This document shows positions 27,201 to 42,200 of a stretch of DNA of 64,000 nt, piece after piece (the stretch's first letter is position 1; each line of letters begins with the position of its first letter). Under the pieces are notes generated by a model. The model had not been told where the DNA came from. It saw only the letters and a program-made list of their open reading frames with translations, and searched no databases. Location: the NCBI GenBank assembly GCA_030549495.1, contig JAUIRK010000693.1:62001-126000 (forward strand). The letters run 5' to 3'. The translations under genes were made by a program, and so were the position numbers. The DNA comes from Nectonema munidae (taxonomy: Eukaryota > Nematomorpha > Nectonematoida > Nectonematidae).

Positions 27201-30200
27201 CAAAAAAGTTGGAAATCGAATTCCGATTTAATAAAACCACGTTTGACATGCCATCAGACATCTCTTATTAGCCCTTTAACGGTATCGTTTAACAGGAAGA
27301 TATCTTAGCACATTCAATATATCTTTCCAGCGAGGTAATATCAACCGTTCTGCTATGTTGTGGGACTTTTGATAACAGATATTTTTTTGAAACATTTCAA
27401 ACCATACTTAATATTTTGCAAAAACATTCAGATGTTATTTATCAAACATGGATTTGTGCATCATTCACCATTATTTTTGTTTACCGAAATCGAGTGCTTC
27501 ACTACCAGCACAAGCAAAAGTGGATGTTAACACTTCAGAGTTGTCATATTTCTTTTTTTTAGCATTAAGAAAAATGCACATTTACAAATTTGGCCTTCTT
27601 CTTCTACACCTTGTCCCCAAGTTGGGGGTCGGTGGCCATGATCTTGAGCCACCATTTTCCTCTATCCTCAGCATCATCTTGTTCTAACATCTTACTTTTT
27701 CTGTTCTAACATTTACAAATTTGGCCTGAAAAGCAATAAAAGAAAAAATAAAGAGAACTAACTTATTTATCCTTTTTAAATGTGATTTATTGGCAAAAAT
27801 AGCAAATGACCAATATGGATGCAATATTTTGCGAAAAAACTCTTCACTCTTCTCCTCAATCTCCATGGAACTTCTTCGCGGCACTCGGACTTGAAAACCA
27901 TTGAGCAAGAAGGTTGATGCAATCAGATTACAGGCATTGTAATTTGACTTCATGAAATCTGTGCAGTTATGGTGGGATTGAGAGCTTACAGTGCTAGTTT
28001 AATGTCGGGTAATAATGCTGGTGTGTTCATTGGACAATAATTCTTTTATAATAAAAAAAATTGCCCCCCCCCCCTTTAACTTTTGAAGATGTGCTCCCCT
28101 GATACACCCATACATACGAATACATGCATACTGACATTAAACACGCATACACTTAAAATGCAAAAACAGCTTACCAGATGCCAAAAGATGCTAATGCATA
28201 AAAATCTTCTCTCCTCGTTGTTTCTAACATTTTACCCTACTGAGCCATGGGTAAAGGTACCAATAAGTCCTCCGCGTCATTCGGTTCTCAGTCGAATCCT
28301 ATTCTGGCGGATAGAATTTCAAGTATTGAAGATGTCATGATTGTTGCTTTACGACTAGATCGACCAAGTTTTTAATTTGGTTTCCAAATATAACCTTGCT
28401 GGTCCTGCCACTGTTGGAAAAAGCCCACAACCTCACTGGCCAAAGGCTTCACACGAAGAGACTATGATCATTCAGAAGTACTTGTTTCCTTCTCTCCACA
28501 AGAAATGGCACAGAAAAGAATCGCGGTGTTCATCATGAGATTACCTGTTCCAAACCGCAACGCCAAAGACACTCGTGATTGGATTTATGCAGATCATTGA
28601 AGGCCTGCAAACAACTTCAATTGGGAATGTGCTAGCAAGCAGTTAAGCACCACAGGCATGTCCGCGTTCAACATCCCAGTGGTAGATCCTTCTTTCCTTC
28701 GAAGAGGCCCCTCTTTCCAAACGGGGGGAAAGAAGTCGGCGCCAATATCCTTGCTTATTATTTGGTACCCAAGTAATGTTGAACAAGAAAATTTTCTTCT
28801 CTGAAACTTTGACTTTTCAAGGTTGAGTGAAGGTGATTGCTGGTAAGAGGTCTAGGGCGGCTTTCAATTTGTCATTGACTTCAGGTTTAACTTGATGAGG
28901 CGATGCATTAAATCTACCTCCACTCCAAGGAATTCGATGCATCTTCTCTGCGAAAGAAATGAATTTCCTTGTTAATTTGTACATGATAAAGAGCCAAAAA
29001 ATTCAACAGGTCGGAACCCAGACTCTTTGCAGTTGAGTAACTTTCGGAAACAATAAGGCAGTCATCTAAGTAGAGGAGAAAATCCCAGTCAATGAGTATG
29101 CAAACTTCTTTAAAAGCACCGAGGTTTTCAGACATTTAAGAAAATCAGATAAAACAGGAGCACTGCTTAACATTAGTAAGATGCAAGTGTGCCTTTGAGA
29201 GCCGCATTTGCCCACGCCTGATCTAAATGTCTTTAAATTATAGAGTAGTATATACATTTCCGTATATTTTTTTATTCTTGCTATTTAAATTCAAGGGAAG
29301 AATAATCTTTCAAAAATGGAGAGACGGTGATATCACTATCGGATATTGAACCATGGACGTTTGCATCTGACTAGCATTGACTGAGGATGTTTCGAAATAT
29401 ACTTATTTTTCGATGATAAATTTATTTAGACTGTGGTAATGACAAAAAGAGAAGAAAAATCCCATTTGAGCCTTTTCCACGGAGACTACTCACCAAGAGT
29501 GAAAGTTCTAAGTCATCATCTCCTTTGCGTAACAAACACAAGACTACCTTTTACTCGCCACAGTCCACTGCTCAGTCTTCCATCCTCAAACCATTCGCTA
29601 GTTCTAGTCCTTTACTACAACACAACCATCTCAATCACGGCGCGAGTATTAGTCTTTCTCTGCAAACAACTCCAAAACAAATCAACACCTCCACCAGATC
29701 GTGTATCCGACCTAGAGATTCTCATTATAATGAAAACTTCTTAGATAAGTACTTTCTTTCTTATCCAATCAAATTAGCGTTGCCTTTCTTATCCAATCAA
29801 ATTATTTTATTTAAATCTGTGAAATTAATTTCCAAAGTTTCAAGTTTTTTATATGAAATTTTTATAACATTTAAAATCTTTCATATATAAAGCACTGTAA
29901 TTTCAACTAAGTCCAAAATTTTATAATAATATTAAGTCTAAAATTTTGATATTTAATAAAAATTTAAGTAATTTCAACATTAAGTCCAAAATTTTAGAAG
30001 TGATTTATTGGCGAAATTTAATTCTGGCAAGTTTGTTTTTGAAATAATGGGAAGAATATTATTCTCGTGAAATTTTAGTACTTTACAATACTTTCAGAAG
30101 ATTTTTAAAGTTACCGTTTTAACGTAAATAAACTGGCAAACAGGATCCTCCAATATTGAATGAATAGAACAAGTTTCGACTCGTTTTATTCCTTTGAGAT

Positions 30201-33200
30201 TTTCTATGGTGAATACACTCTTATCTCTCCTTTTTGCTTTTCGCGAGGTATCAAAACGATGCCCCGCAAATGCTATTTCAGAGTGGGATGTTATGCCGTT
30301 GAAAAACAGCATGCTTAACAAAAAGTGTTATCGCTAGATAAGCTAACCAAGTGAACGTTTTATACAATGACTGTAGAAAGGATCTCTTGTAAATCTTTAC
30401 AAATTCTCACTAAGTTAGAATGTATCTAGCTAACTTTTGCTACTTCTAATACTCCTAGATTAATTTCCCAACAAAACTACAAGGTGGGTAATTTTGAAAT
30501 TTTTGGAGAACAAGAGCTATTTTGAGTACTAAAAATTACAAAGAAGCTACAAAATTTGATCATTTTTAAATTTTGTTTTTTTACTATAAAATTCAATAAT
30601 TTAATTCTAGCGAAATAAAAAAGGAAAAGGCCACATAACTAAATTGATCACATCAACAAGAATTTATTTTTTTATATTTGAAATAATTTTTCACTCTTAT
30701 GATTTCTAAGAATAAATTTTAATTTGCAAAACTAGTCGCAATCATCCTAGTATACACATTATCTCAGCGACTATCCTACATTCATTTTTCCTGATGCAGA
30801 AATACACAACACCGCTAAGTGTTAGGTTTATATGGTCAATTTGATGTTATCATGCATGGAGATAGTGCTCTCCACCCTCTATTTGGAGCTTCATTTCGAT
30901 TCTCAAAAATTTTGGGACCAATATTGCCAAAGGGAACGCAGACAACTTCAGTAATCTTTATTTAATTCCATTCAAAACAAGAGTTGATAGCCTTTCCTTA
31001 AGCAACATTGGTACCAAATGCGTTAATGAAATTTGCCATTTATAAAAAGTTTACCCGAAACTCTACTAAGCGTAAAAAGGTATCTTTAAATAAAATTTCT
31101 AGCTTTTTTTGTTATTGTATATTTTAGTTATAATGTCTTTTACTAGCATGAGTCTTTTAAAATCAAAAGCAAAATGAACTGAATTCTTTCTTCTTTTCAT
31201 ATTTTTATTTTCTTTGTAAAATTACAAAGCTTGATTATGCGTGTTTACATTTTTATTATTTTTATTCATCACCTTAAACTATTGATTGGATAAAGATGTT
31301 CACAGTGAATAAATACTATTGGCGAAATGAAAGAATACTTTAATTTTTAATGTAGATAGATAATTTACCTTGTTTCATCATATCGAAATAAGGCGCTAAA
31401 ATATATTTTACCTTTTCTAATTTACATATTTGGTTCGATAGTTGAAATTTTAAAGGAAAAAAGAGAAAATGGTAAGGACATTTAAGACTAAAACTTACTC
31501 CTTTATCTTCTGATATGTACGTATAATGAATTTTATGAAAGTGTATTTATTATAATACCTATTACAAATAGAGATCAGGTATAAAAGAAACAACTAAATC
31601 AAAAAATTTTAGTATTTATATAATAAATAAACTCAACATTTAACTACAAAAATTATTATCGTAATAATAATAAAAAGAAGAAATAATTACAAATTATTGA
31701 AAAAATAGAAAAGTTGGAAAAAAATTTAAGAACTAAAAAATAGTAATCAAAAAGTTTGGCATTGAAAAATACCAAATGCCTATCATAATTTGTGTTGATT
31801 CCTATTTAACACTTGCCAAGAATTAAGTACTTTATTTCTCTTTTTCCTCTCGCATTAGGCAACTTGAACAGAAAAGCACTTCCTTGGATTCATCTTTGAA
31901 TCTTCCTCTCTCTGATCCCTCATCCTTTAGCAATAAGATCGATCTTGACAGTATTCTCAAGGAATATTTATGGAATCAGCATCAGTCCTGCAAGTATCCC
32001 ATGTCCATCTTGAGCACTTTTTCTCTCACTCATCGCCACCAATGCCCGCTCCCCAAGAGGATGAGAAGCGCCAAACCAAACGTCTTAAATCGTTTATTCA
32101 ACCGAGAGGTATTTGAACATTTTAATCTAGCCAATTTTCTCATATATTACTGTGCACAGAACACAATCACTTTCTCCATTTAAAGTCGATTCTAAAAAGT
32201 GGTTTTAGATATTATATAGCAGCGCTAATTTTTGAATTATGTGAAAAATACTTGAAATCACTTCCAATTAATCAAAATGTTGTTTGGGTTACCAATTTTT
32301 TTAATATTCCAAAATCCAATCGCCGTTTTATCCCGGTCTGACTGTATAATTCGAGTGTCAATCATCATTAGAAAAACAGAGATAATATTGAGGCGGAGTC
32401 GATTACTAAATGTTCACACTCTCCTTCTCTTGATTCATTTATTTGTTGTATCTCTTTCTTGAGAAAATTTTTTGCTAAACTTGAACTATATCCCTTCGAC
32501 AGAGCTTCTTATTTCTTTAACTCCTCTTAATTAATTACTCTCATCAGTGCAATTGTTTATTACTTGTCTTTATTTGAATAGGTAAATCCTTTGTATAGAT
32601 CCTCTGGTGGACCGCTCTTGGATCGAAAGTTTTGTTATCGCAATTTAACCTGCATTTCAAAATTGAATGACATTGAAGACTCTCTCGTTTCTTGTGCTTT
32701 TAATGAGGTATTTTCAACTTTTTTGCAAACCTCATAAAGTTTAACAGTCGCCCATTTGTCAAATTTTCTTTATAACTATGAAAACTCTTAAAAACTGTCA
32801 CTTTTTTATTTTCTAGGCGTATCCAAATAACGTGTATTTGGGAACAAGTGGTAACATTATAAAGATTTTCAGTTTCGAAAGTTTTGAAAAAGTTGAGTCT
32901 TGGAACGTTGTGGATCCAGATATGGTTGATGAGGATCAAAGTTTGTCTGGGCCCGTTTTATGGATGGATTTTAGTCGTTCCGGTGACAAAGTTTTGATGC
33001 ATTACACAAATGACTATATCCCTGATTCCTACTTATACACCATATGTCAAAATCACGACTCCATCACCATGAAGCATAAATTTCCAAACATGCATTACCC
33101 ACAGTTCAGTCACGATGGGGAGCGAATTCTCGCAACCTACGATGAGAAAGCTTTTGTAATTTCACATATATTTTTATTATTGCATTCATCCCCTTAGCGT

Positions 33201-36200
33201 ATCTAATTTGAGTAGGCGCCGTAACTGCACAAGTTGCTCTAAAATTTTTTTATTGAAAGAAACTAATATTGGATAGAAACCGTAACTTCATCGAAAGCAG
33301 ATGACACTTGATAAAAAATAAACTATCTAAACAAGATTTGATCTAAATCACAAAGGGGGTCTAGTTCCCCTTGCGTTATGGCTTTAAACATACCCTTTTC
33401 TCTCAAAATTTACTTTATTTATCGAAGAGAACTTAACGATTATTTTAAAAGATCATAAATGAACGAATAAATGTTAAGAGTTTCTTTGCTTAACTTATAT
33501 TTTTTATCTCCGACCTAGAATCGGTTCTTTCATAGAGATCTGTTAAAGCAATTACTTCAGTACATAAAACGTGAAAATGAATCGCTATTACTGGGTTTAG
33601 AATGTTATGGCGTGCAACTACTTTTTCTTCTTTTTTGATCAAGGCTTTAAAAACAAACTTTACATGTTTTACTCGACTGTTTTTAGTTGTAAATTTGAGC
33701 AATGACAACACCTATTGAAATTTAAAGAAATTTCTTTACTAGCTTATTTTTAGTTGTTTATTTTATTAGGTTGCTTAGTTTGTTAGTGAGCTTATTAGTT
33801 ATCTCAGCGCTGGTTTTAAAAAAAGATTTACACCAAACTAGGCCATTGCGGATAATACTCTATCATTGATTCTAGTTAAATCAATAGTCATTCAGAATTA
33901 TCTTATCATCTTCTGATTGAGTGATAAGAATGAAATATGTTTACTATACTGACAAAAATTTCTCTGAAAACGTCCTTTTGGTGTAATTTCAAGATAATAC
34001 GTCAAGCCGCTCATCGATTATTATCCTTCAGATTTTTTTGAGAACAGATTTTTGCTTCGATAATAATCCGTTGGTCTCAAAGATCCCTTATTTTTTGAAG
34101 AAACGAATGTGACGGAAAACGCGATTTTACTTTGTGTATGTATTTTTTATACCCTGTTATATTTTTCAATTTAAATGCCGCTAAATATAATAACAAAACA
34201 AAGGATGGTTGCTGATGCTATGTTACCTTCTTAAGTAACAAAAGATATATGGCCTTCGAGAGATTTATTGTGTAAAGATTTGACAAACGTACCCATTATG
34301 ATAATAAAGAGATTATATAAAGGACACACTGAAAACTTTATTTATCAAGCTAAGCAGGACTCTCTCTGATTCATTTTTCCTCCATTTCATTTCATTTCAC
34401 TTCTTTTCTTTTTAGATCTTTGATACGGAGACTGGGCAGAAGTTGATAAAATTTCATGAACCCCACGTCACCAATAATTACACGCGCAACAAAGCTGTTT
34501 GGAGTGTTTGGGATGACTATGTTTTGTCGAATGGCATCTTATGGGATTCTTATACAGGCCGGTCCATTCATAAGTTCGATCAATTCAACACTTCCATCTC
34601 TGGTGTTTTGCACCCTAATGGCTATCTTGCCATCATAAACTCTCAAATCGTATCATCATCCTTATTTTGTTATTTGCAGTAAAACGAATCTGAACCAAAC
34701 GACACAATACGCCACTTGTTTGTTCATTATAAGAATGAATTGAATTCATTTTCCTTTACATCCACCATCTTTCCAAGTTGAGAGTGACTACATTCTTTAT
34801 AAATGCATATATTTAATTTGATAATTTCAGTTATCTTTTAAAGGCAATATTTAATTAGTTTGGACAATTTTCATTGAGTGAAACTTTCTTAAAAACTAAT
34901 TATTGTTATCTATGTTTTTTTACAGTTTTTTAAATATTTTCCGCCATTTTTATTCGGATAAAAAATCTATAGATAAATATTTTTTAGTTATTTTTCAAAT
35001 TATTTAAAAATGAGACAGGTAAAACTTAACTTGCTCAGTTTGTATAAATATAGCTGAAAAAATTTAAAAAAACTGGAAAAATATTAATAATTGGTTTTAA
35101 AAAAAATTTCACTTAACAAAAATTTTCTAAACAGAATGAATATTGCTTTTAGAACATAAATGAAATTATAAAATTAAGAATATGCATTTATAAAGAAGTG
35201 TTCTTGATGTTGAAGGCATTAAATATTTGAGATTTGCATAAATTAGACATCCCCTTCCAAGTTTATTAGCAGCGTAAATCGTGCATTATGGATGAAAACA
35301 CTTCACTGTACCTCTAAAATTTGTTAGACATGAATTTTTCTTTTGCTTCACACTTTCTGAAAGAGTGCTTATTTCTATTCTTTTTGAAATCTGCATGATG
35401 AAATACGGATTAGCCTCATTAATTCGAATCATTCATAATCTAGAAAGCCACTTTTATAATAAATATGCGAAAATATTAATGTTTTTTCAAAAATATCATC
35501 AAAAGTTGTTATAAATTCAAACTAAACTGTTTAATTCAAGTTTCATTATCTAGATTTTTCACTATTCGAACAAATTATGATATTTGAAAAATTATTTGCG
35601 ATATTACATCATGATAAAGAAATAGATTATCTACTATATTATAATAATCCTAACCGAATATAATATTAGTGTGCTAATATATGTAGGTATATATATATTA
35701 GCGCGAACTTTTTTTAAAAAAAAAAAAAAATTTCTCCAAAATTTGGATTTTCTCAAAAGCCCTAAAAGGTCTACCTCGCTAGCGCTAACATATGATGTAT
35801 GTTCATCCGCGCTTGAACTAAAAATTTTATCCCATTTTTAATATTTTTGAATTTTTTCCTAGGATTTATCATAGTAATTTTATAATTAAAAAAATTTTAT
35901 TTTATATTTTTTAATTTATTTTTATTCTAATTTTTTAAAAATATTTAGTTTTATTATTTTTTTTACTTTTAAATATTTTCACCGAATTTTTGTGTCAAAA
36001 TTTTAATTTTGAAAGAAAACTTTATTCGAGAAATTTTTTCAACATTTAAAACACATGTCTATCCTAAAAGAGCATCCTTTTTTATACATTTTTAAAGCTG
36101 ACATCTTTTGAAAAAAGATCAATTTTTTTATAAGCATTTAATAACACTATATTTTCCTGTGTATACAAATATATTTTAAAGTAAAATATCATACAGTGTC

Positions 36201-39200
36201 GCAATCAAAATTTTCGGAAAATTTCACATTTATCTTTTTCTTAAATTTAATACCTTATTTCAAAGGAAATTTAAACTGCTTACGAAAATGTATAAAAAAA
36301 ATTATTTTGAATTTATTAAAATACTTTTTTACGCTTTTGAACTTGATAAAATGACAAAAATTGTAGCTTTGACTGCTAAAATTATTATTAATATATTTGT
36401 CAATTTTGGATTTTTCACGCCCTCAAAATTATGTTGTACACTCAACAAGTGTTATACATTTTTAGAATCCTGTCACCATGCTATTTAATAATTTTAATGT
36501 TTTATTTATTTATTTCGCATTTTTTAAGAAAAAAAAGTGTTTTTCATATTATATATTTTTTATAAGGAAGCTAGGTGATACAAATTTTACTGTTATCCCC
36601 AAGTCTTCTGGTTTCGCTAACACGCCGAGATCTTCCAGTTTGTCCGCTTCCTTTTGAAGTAGTTGAAGAGTAGAGTGATTATAATGAGGAAGTTTTCCTT
36701 TTTCACATCTTGGTTTTACTGGGCCGAACAAAACCCTTGCGTAAATTTTTCCACTCTTACCATTGTAAACTTTGAATTCAGGGGAAAAGACTTTATCGAA
36801 CTTTAGATGTAGCATTTTAAACGCTTGTTTTTGTTTGTAACATTTCTAATAAGATCTTCACTGACAAATTTCACGGATGTGTTTTAATGAAAAGCTTTTG
36901 CACAAATGACCCTCCAGAACTTTACTTATATTTATTAAGTAAGATTGTTTCCAACGAAACAATAAACGAATGGGGGAACCCATTTGTAGCAATGATCAAA
37001 CTCATTTCGAATTGTGAATCAAGCTCGTGGGTCAAAAGCATATTCATGCTAGGATATCTTTTGGAAATGAGGTTGTAAAAATGTTGCATTTCTGATCGAA
37101 GACCTGTTCTAAATCTAAATCTAGGTGAATCTACTTCATTCAACTTACATGTTTCCATCTCCTCCTATATTTAAAAAGTAGAAAAACAAAACAAGCGGAC
37201 TACGTAGTTCAAATTTAGGCCTGTACAATAATAAAATAGATTATCAGTTATTATATTTTCTTCATTACGTTATATAATTACTATTTTTGAGAAATTCATT
37301 TTGCTAGTTGAAACAAATTTTGGTTCAGATGGGTTTACTGGATCATTTTTAATGCGAGTCTTGTATACTTTATTATTTTTTTCGTTAGTGGGATTTGAGA
37401 ACGTTCAAGCTGCTAAGAACCGTTTCAGAGTTTGATCAATGCAAGTTGGTTTTTAATGCAACTAACGAAGTCATCTACTCGCGTAAGACATTTAAATGTA
37501 TTTTTTGTCCTATTTCAAAGTAATTGGTAGGCCTATGAAATTTTATTCCCAACGGATCCAAATTTTAACATACATTCTATGTTCACCTCATTAAACTGAA
37601 TATTAGTTCTTTTTAAGCAAAAATTAAAAAAAAATTTAACTAAAATTGCAAAAAAAAAAAATAGCGCCTTGTGTGGAGAAAACCGACTCTCTTTGCTATT
37701 CTAATTTGTCCTTTTCGAAATTCTATTTCAAAAAATACGTGATTATTTAGATAGAATTGCAGATTTTAAAAAATCAAAAAATATTTATTCTTTTTAAATA
37801 TATCGCTGGCTCTCGTTACTTTTAGTTTCCAATATGTATGATTTGATAAAAATGATTAGAGAGACTACGTTTATCTTTCTATTCTAAAAGTAACGGGAGC
37901 CAACGATATATTTGACAAATAAATTATTTAATACCGTGCAAATTGCAAAAATATAGGTAATAACTTTTGTAACATCGTAAAGAGGTATATCAAATCTTAC
38001 ATCTTGCAAAATACGAACAAAAAGGTGAATATTTTTCGATTCATTGATTACACAGTTTTATTTGGATTATTTGACAAATATATTATTTAAAATATAGCAT
38101 CGTCTCCCTGAATGAGGTATATCAAATTTTACATCTAGCAAAATATGAACTGATAGGTTGGAGATGAATTATCGCGGTATACACAGGTATAATGTTTATA
38201 GGTAATAACTTATGTAGCATCGTCTCTCCGAATGAGGTATATCAAATCTTACATCTAGCAGAATGTGAACAGAAAGTTGAACATTGTCTCCCTAGTCCTT
38301 TGTACATGGAATAGAAACCATGGTAGTATACAAATTTATTACGATATTGTTTTTATCTTTTTATTTCGCATTTATTCGAAATCATGGAGAGTGAGGTTGA
38401 GCTTTCATGCTCTTATAAAATGCCTCATATGACACATGCGTCTCTTACAGCTTCTGAACAGTAAGTCTTTAGATCTGCCTTCACGTGGCGGGGTTGTTTA
38501 AAACTAAATGATCTGGAGGCGAAAGCGAGTAACAAGGGGCGTTAACCTAAAGCTCCGGGTAGAACAAACTCGATAGCCTCCTTTGGCTCTGGTTCTAGGA
38601 GAAAATAACTCCGATTCCAAATTACCACTGCCTTGTGGGTTTAGTACCTGATTGTATAAAGGCTAAAGGTTTCCAGACCCTGAATACAAATACTGGTTGG
38701 CGCCAGGAAGGGCATTCGGTCATAAAAATCACGCTCCACTATAACATTATGCAACAACAAAGAATGAAATGGCGTAGTTGTTGCAGGAAATTGGTTGATC
38801 CCGACTCTTTGGAAACAATAACCAGGCCTAGAAGGCAAAATGGATGATGATGATGATGATGATTTCGCATGTAATCTTGTTCTCATTTCAAAGTTTTTAA
38901 TATTAGTTAGGAAACTGCTAATTAGACCCAAAGTTTCTGCATAACTAAAAATTAACATGTAAAACGTATTAACATATTTTATAAAATTGTGTATTTTAAT
39001 TGTTATATAAAAAATTTTTATTTTAAACAGAAAATAATGGAATTAGCATGTCAAACTTTCACATTAACTTTTACTTTTTTGTATTTGGGTTTTTTACAAT
39101 GTAATTTTATTGTTAAAGTGCACAACTTTAAGATTTGAAACAATTTTTTGTCCATTAATATAAGATAGAGAACCAATCCAGAAAGAAAAGGTAAATAAAT

Positions 39201-42200
39201 TTCCAACTAAATTTCATAAAAATATCCATATTTGGTCCTGTAGAAATGAAAAATAAAGTGACAACATTTCCTATAATTATCCCAAAAATATGATGATGAC
39301 AAGTCAAGATCCAGTAAATCTTGTTTCAAATACTTCTGAATAGTTGCACAAGCTCCATTATTAATACCAGTGTTACTTGCACTTGAATCGAAAGACAAAC
39401 CTGACATCCGATTCTCTAAACTGTTCCACTCTTTTATTGCTCTTTATTGCTTTTATTGTCCTTTTCAGAGCATGTTGCTTTTTTATTCAACTATGCATGG
39501 CCGTTTTTCTGTATTCATACCCGAACACTAACAGCCAAATAATAAACCCGATTTTCTAAGTAATTTTTAATATATTTTCCATCCAAGTGGGTTGATTATG
39601 AGAGGAGTGCTTGGCTTGAAAAAACTTTCTATATCTTCTGCAAGTTATTCCCTAGATTTTATCCTTGATCTATGCAAAGATGATTTTAAAAAGGTAATAG
39701 CTTAAGATCTACTCCTCTGATTTCATAGGTCATTTGAATTGTCAAAAATAGTGATGATGAAAACAATTTTTTCTTTGTTATTATTATTTTAGCGCCATAC
39801 ACTCCCGGGTCCAAAAGGCCGCGCCAAAACGCTCTCGTAAAAAGCTTCTAACCCTAGTATATGTACTACTATCATTTTTGTTTAGGCGATTAAGGCTTTC
39901 TAATTCGATGCAAGTATTTGGGAGGGAATCATGAAAGCCAACTCTTATTTTTCTCAATTTTTTGTGTATATTCCTTGGTATATGAAAATTAAATCCATAT
40001 TATTATTATTATTTTCTTTAGACTTTTTAGACCATTGAAATTTTATTGTTTTTGCCCCCCCCCCAGATTCTTATCATTAGCGCGTAATCCGTCAATCAAA
40101 TAAAAGTAATTTTATTTGAACCTGAGTAAGTATTTTCTTTGCAAGGAAATGAATCACAGAAAAAGTATGGAATTTTTGTTACACTCTCGCAATAGCAGCG
40201 ATAAAAAATGTAAATTCAGGCAACCTACACAAAGCCACCCTTAAGTACTGTTGGCTTTCGGTTTAGGCTTCTACATATGGCTTATCATTTTAGATCCAAA
40301 TTGTTTCCACACTTTCCTAGTAAGTTTACTACTTGGCAGGGATTGGACCATAAATTATATTTTCTTCCATTACATCAAGAAACATACAGAAAAAATGAGA
40401 AACTTTTTGTATCTATATTGACCTTATAAAAATTGAGAAGATTTTTCTCCTCTTATATTTAATATGGGCTCATCTGTGAATATGTATCTTTTAGTTAAAT
40501 ACCATAGCAAGGAAAAGGACATCTTTATCAATCAATGCCTGGATGAATTCAATCTCAAGCTGAAGTTTGATTCCTCGATTCGCGTCTTTGACGCTACAAC
40601 CTTCACCCATCTACACACATGTGATACGCGCAGGGTGATCCATGACCTTGCGTGCGACAAAGTCAATAACATCATGTGCACCCTCACCGAACGCCTCCAA
40701 GAGCACGAGGAGTTGGATATTGATGAAGGCGAGTTCAAAATGGCCAAGTTATACGCCATCGTTAGAAAGTGCACTTCCGAAGTAGCCTTCATCATCCATA
40801 TTATATATTTTTTAAAAGTCCACTTTACCTCTGATTTTATCTATTTACATTTTTTCCTCAATTTGCATAATACTTGATTGACAAGTGATCACGCAATTTA
40901 TAAATGTATGTGTAGAATTAGCATTAGTGTGTTAGTATTAGAGTTCTCCCCTGGATAATAAAATATTTGGCACCCTCCCCACCCCCCCCCCCCACAATTT
41001 ATTTTGCACCCTAGAACTACCTTGAAATATATAAATGTATACACTTTCTTATAGTCCCGGCCCTATTAAAAACAGTCACCCCCCGTACTCGAAGTCAAGG
41101 GACAGGGCTGATCAAATATGACAATAAAATTCCTTAACTCCTCAACATTATATTTTATTCTTAAAAATCATACAAAAAATATTGCATGTTAAAAACTTTT
41201 CCTTTTTTGAAATTGAAAATATTAGGTTTTTTTTTTAAAAAAAAAGTGATTTTGGAAAAGTTTATTTTCATATTGGTAGGAGTGGGAATTGAAACAAAAT
41301 CATTGCTCCCTAGTTAATTTAATTGGAGCCCGACTTTTTTGCCCCAAGGACTCACGCGTGTGTTTCATAATTGCGCCTTTTTGTGTGTGTTAGGAGGAAG
41401 AGAGCGAGCACAATGTGAACGGCGATGAGAGATACTCCGGTGAAGACGATGACGACGACGACGATGATGATGACGATGACGACACTCTGGAGTTCACTCC
41501 TACTCTCAGCCCTAACTCAACTTATTCCATAACTTCTGGCACAGGTATATTTTTGCCGCTTCTTTCAATCGTTTGAAAGCCTGCTTTCTCTTTAGAATAA
41601 TGAAAAGTAAAATGTTGTGAATTTACTTGAAACTTTGCTAAAGGAATTCTGAGATATAGAATGTTGGAGATTTTTCATTCACTAATTTCCTCCATATATG
41701 ATTACTTGTTAATATTTTTTCGTATAAAGTCCCCGTCTCTTTCAATTATTTTTTCATTCGAAAAGCTAATTCATATTTAAATTAATTGGATAACAAACTA
41801 AAATAAAATGTATTGAAGAAATGTTCAAATATTGTTGAACATAAAATTGCTTAAAATCAAAAAAATATTTAAAAGTTTTATCAGATCAAAAGGCCTCCTT
41901 GTTATGACAAAATGGACCATAACTTTTTAAATATATAATAAAGATAAGATTCTTCACAAAAGGTAGTTCCTTGAATAATGCTTATTTCTGAATCTTGAAT
42001 ATGATCTTAGTCCCTCATCTTCTCTCTTTGTGACATTCTAATTTTATTTTTTTGTTCTTCTAAGACAGCAGCCAAAACTCCTTAAACGAAGACTCAACAG
42101 AGGATGACGGTGAAAGTGCTGGAAATAGTGGCCATCGCGCTACAAGTACGCTATCCTCATTTTCACTTGGGCTTGAGAGAGCTTAACCCTTTGGGGACCA

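Noticed and set aside
41451-41492. GAY-rich tract as a plain microsatellite
   Set aside because: It lies in phase in DCAF1 exon 23 and encodes the acidic tail typical of the family.
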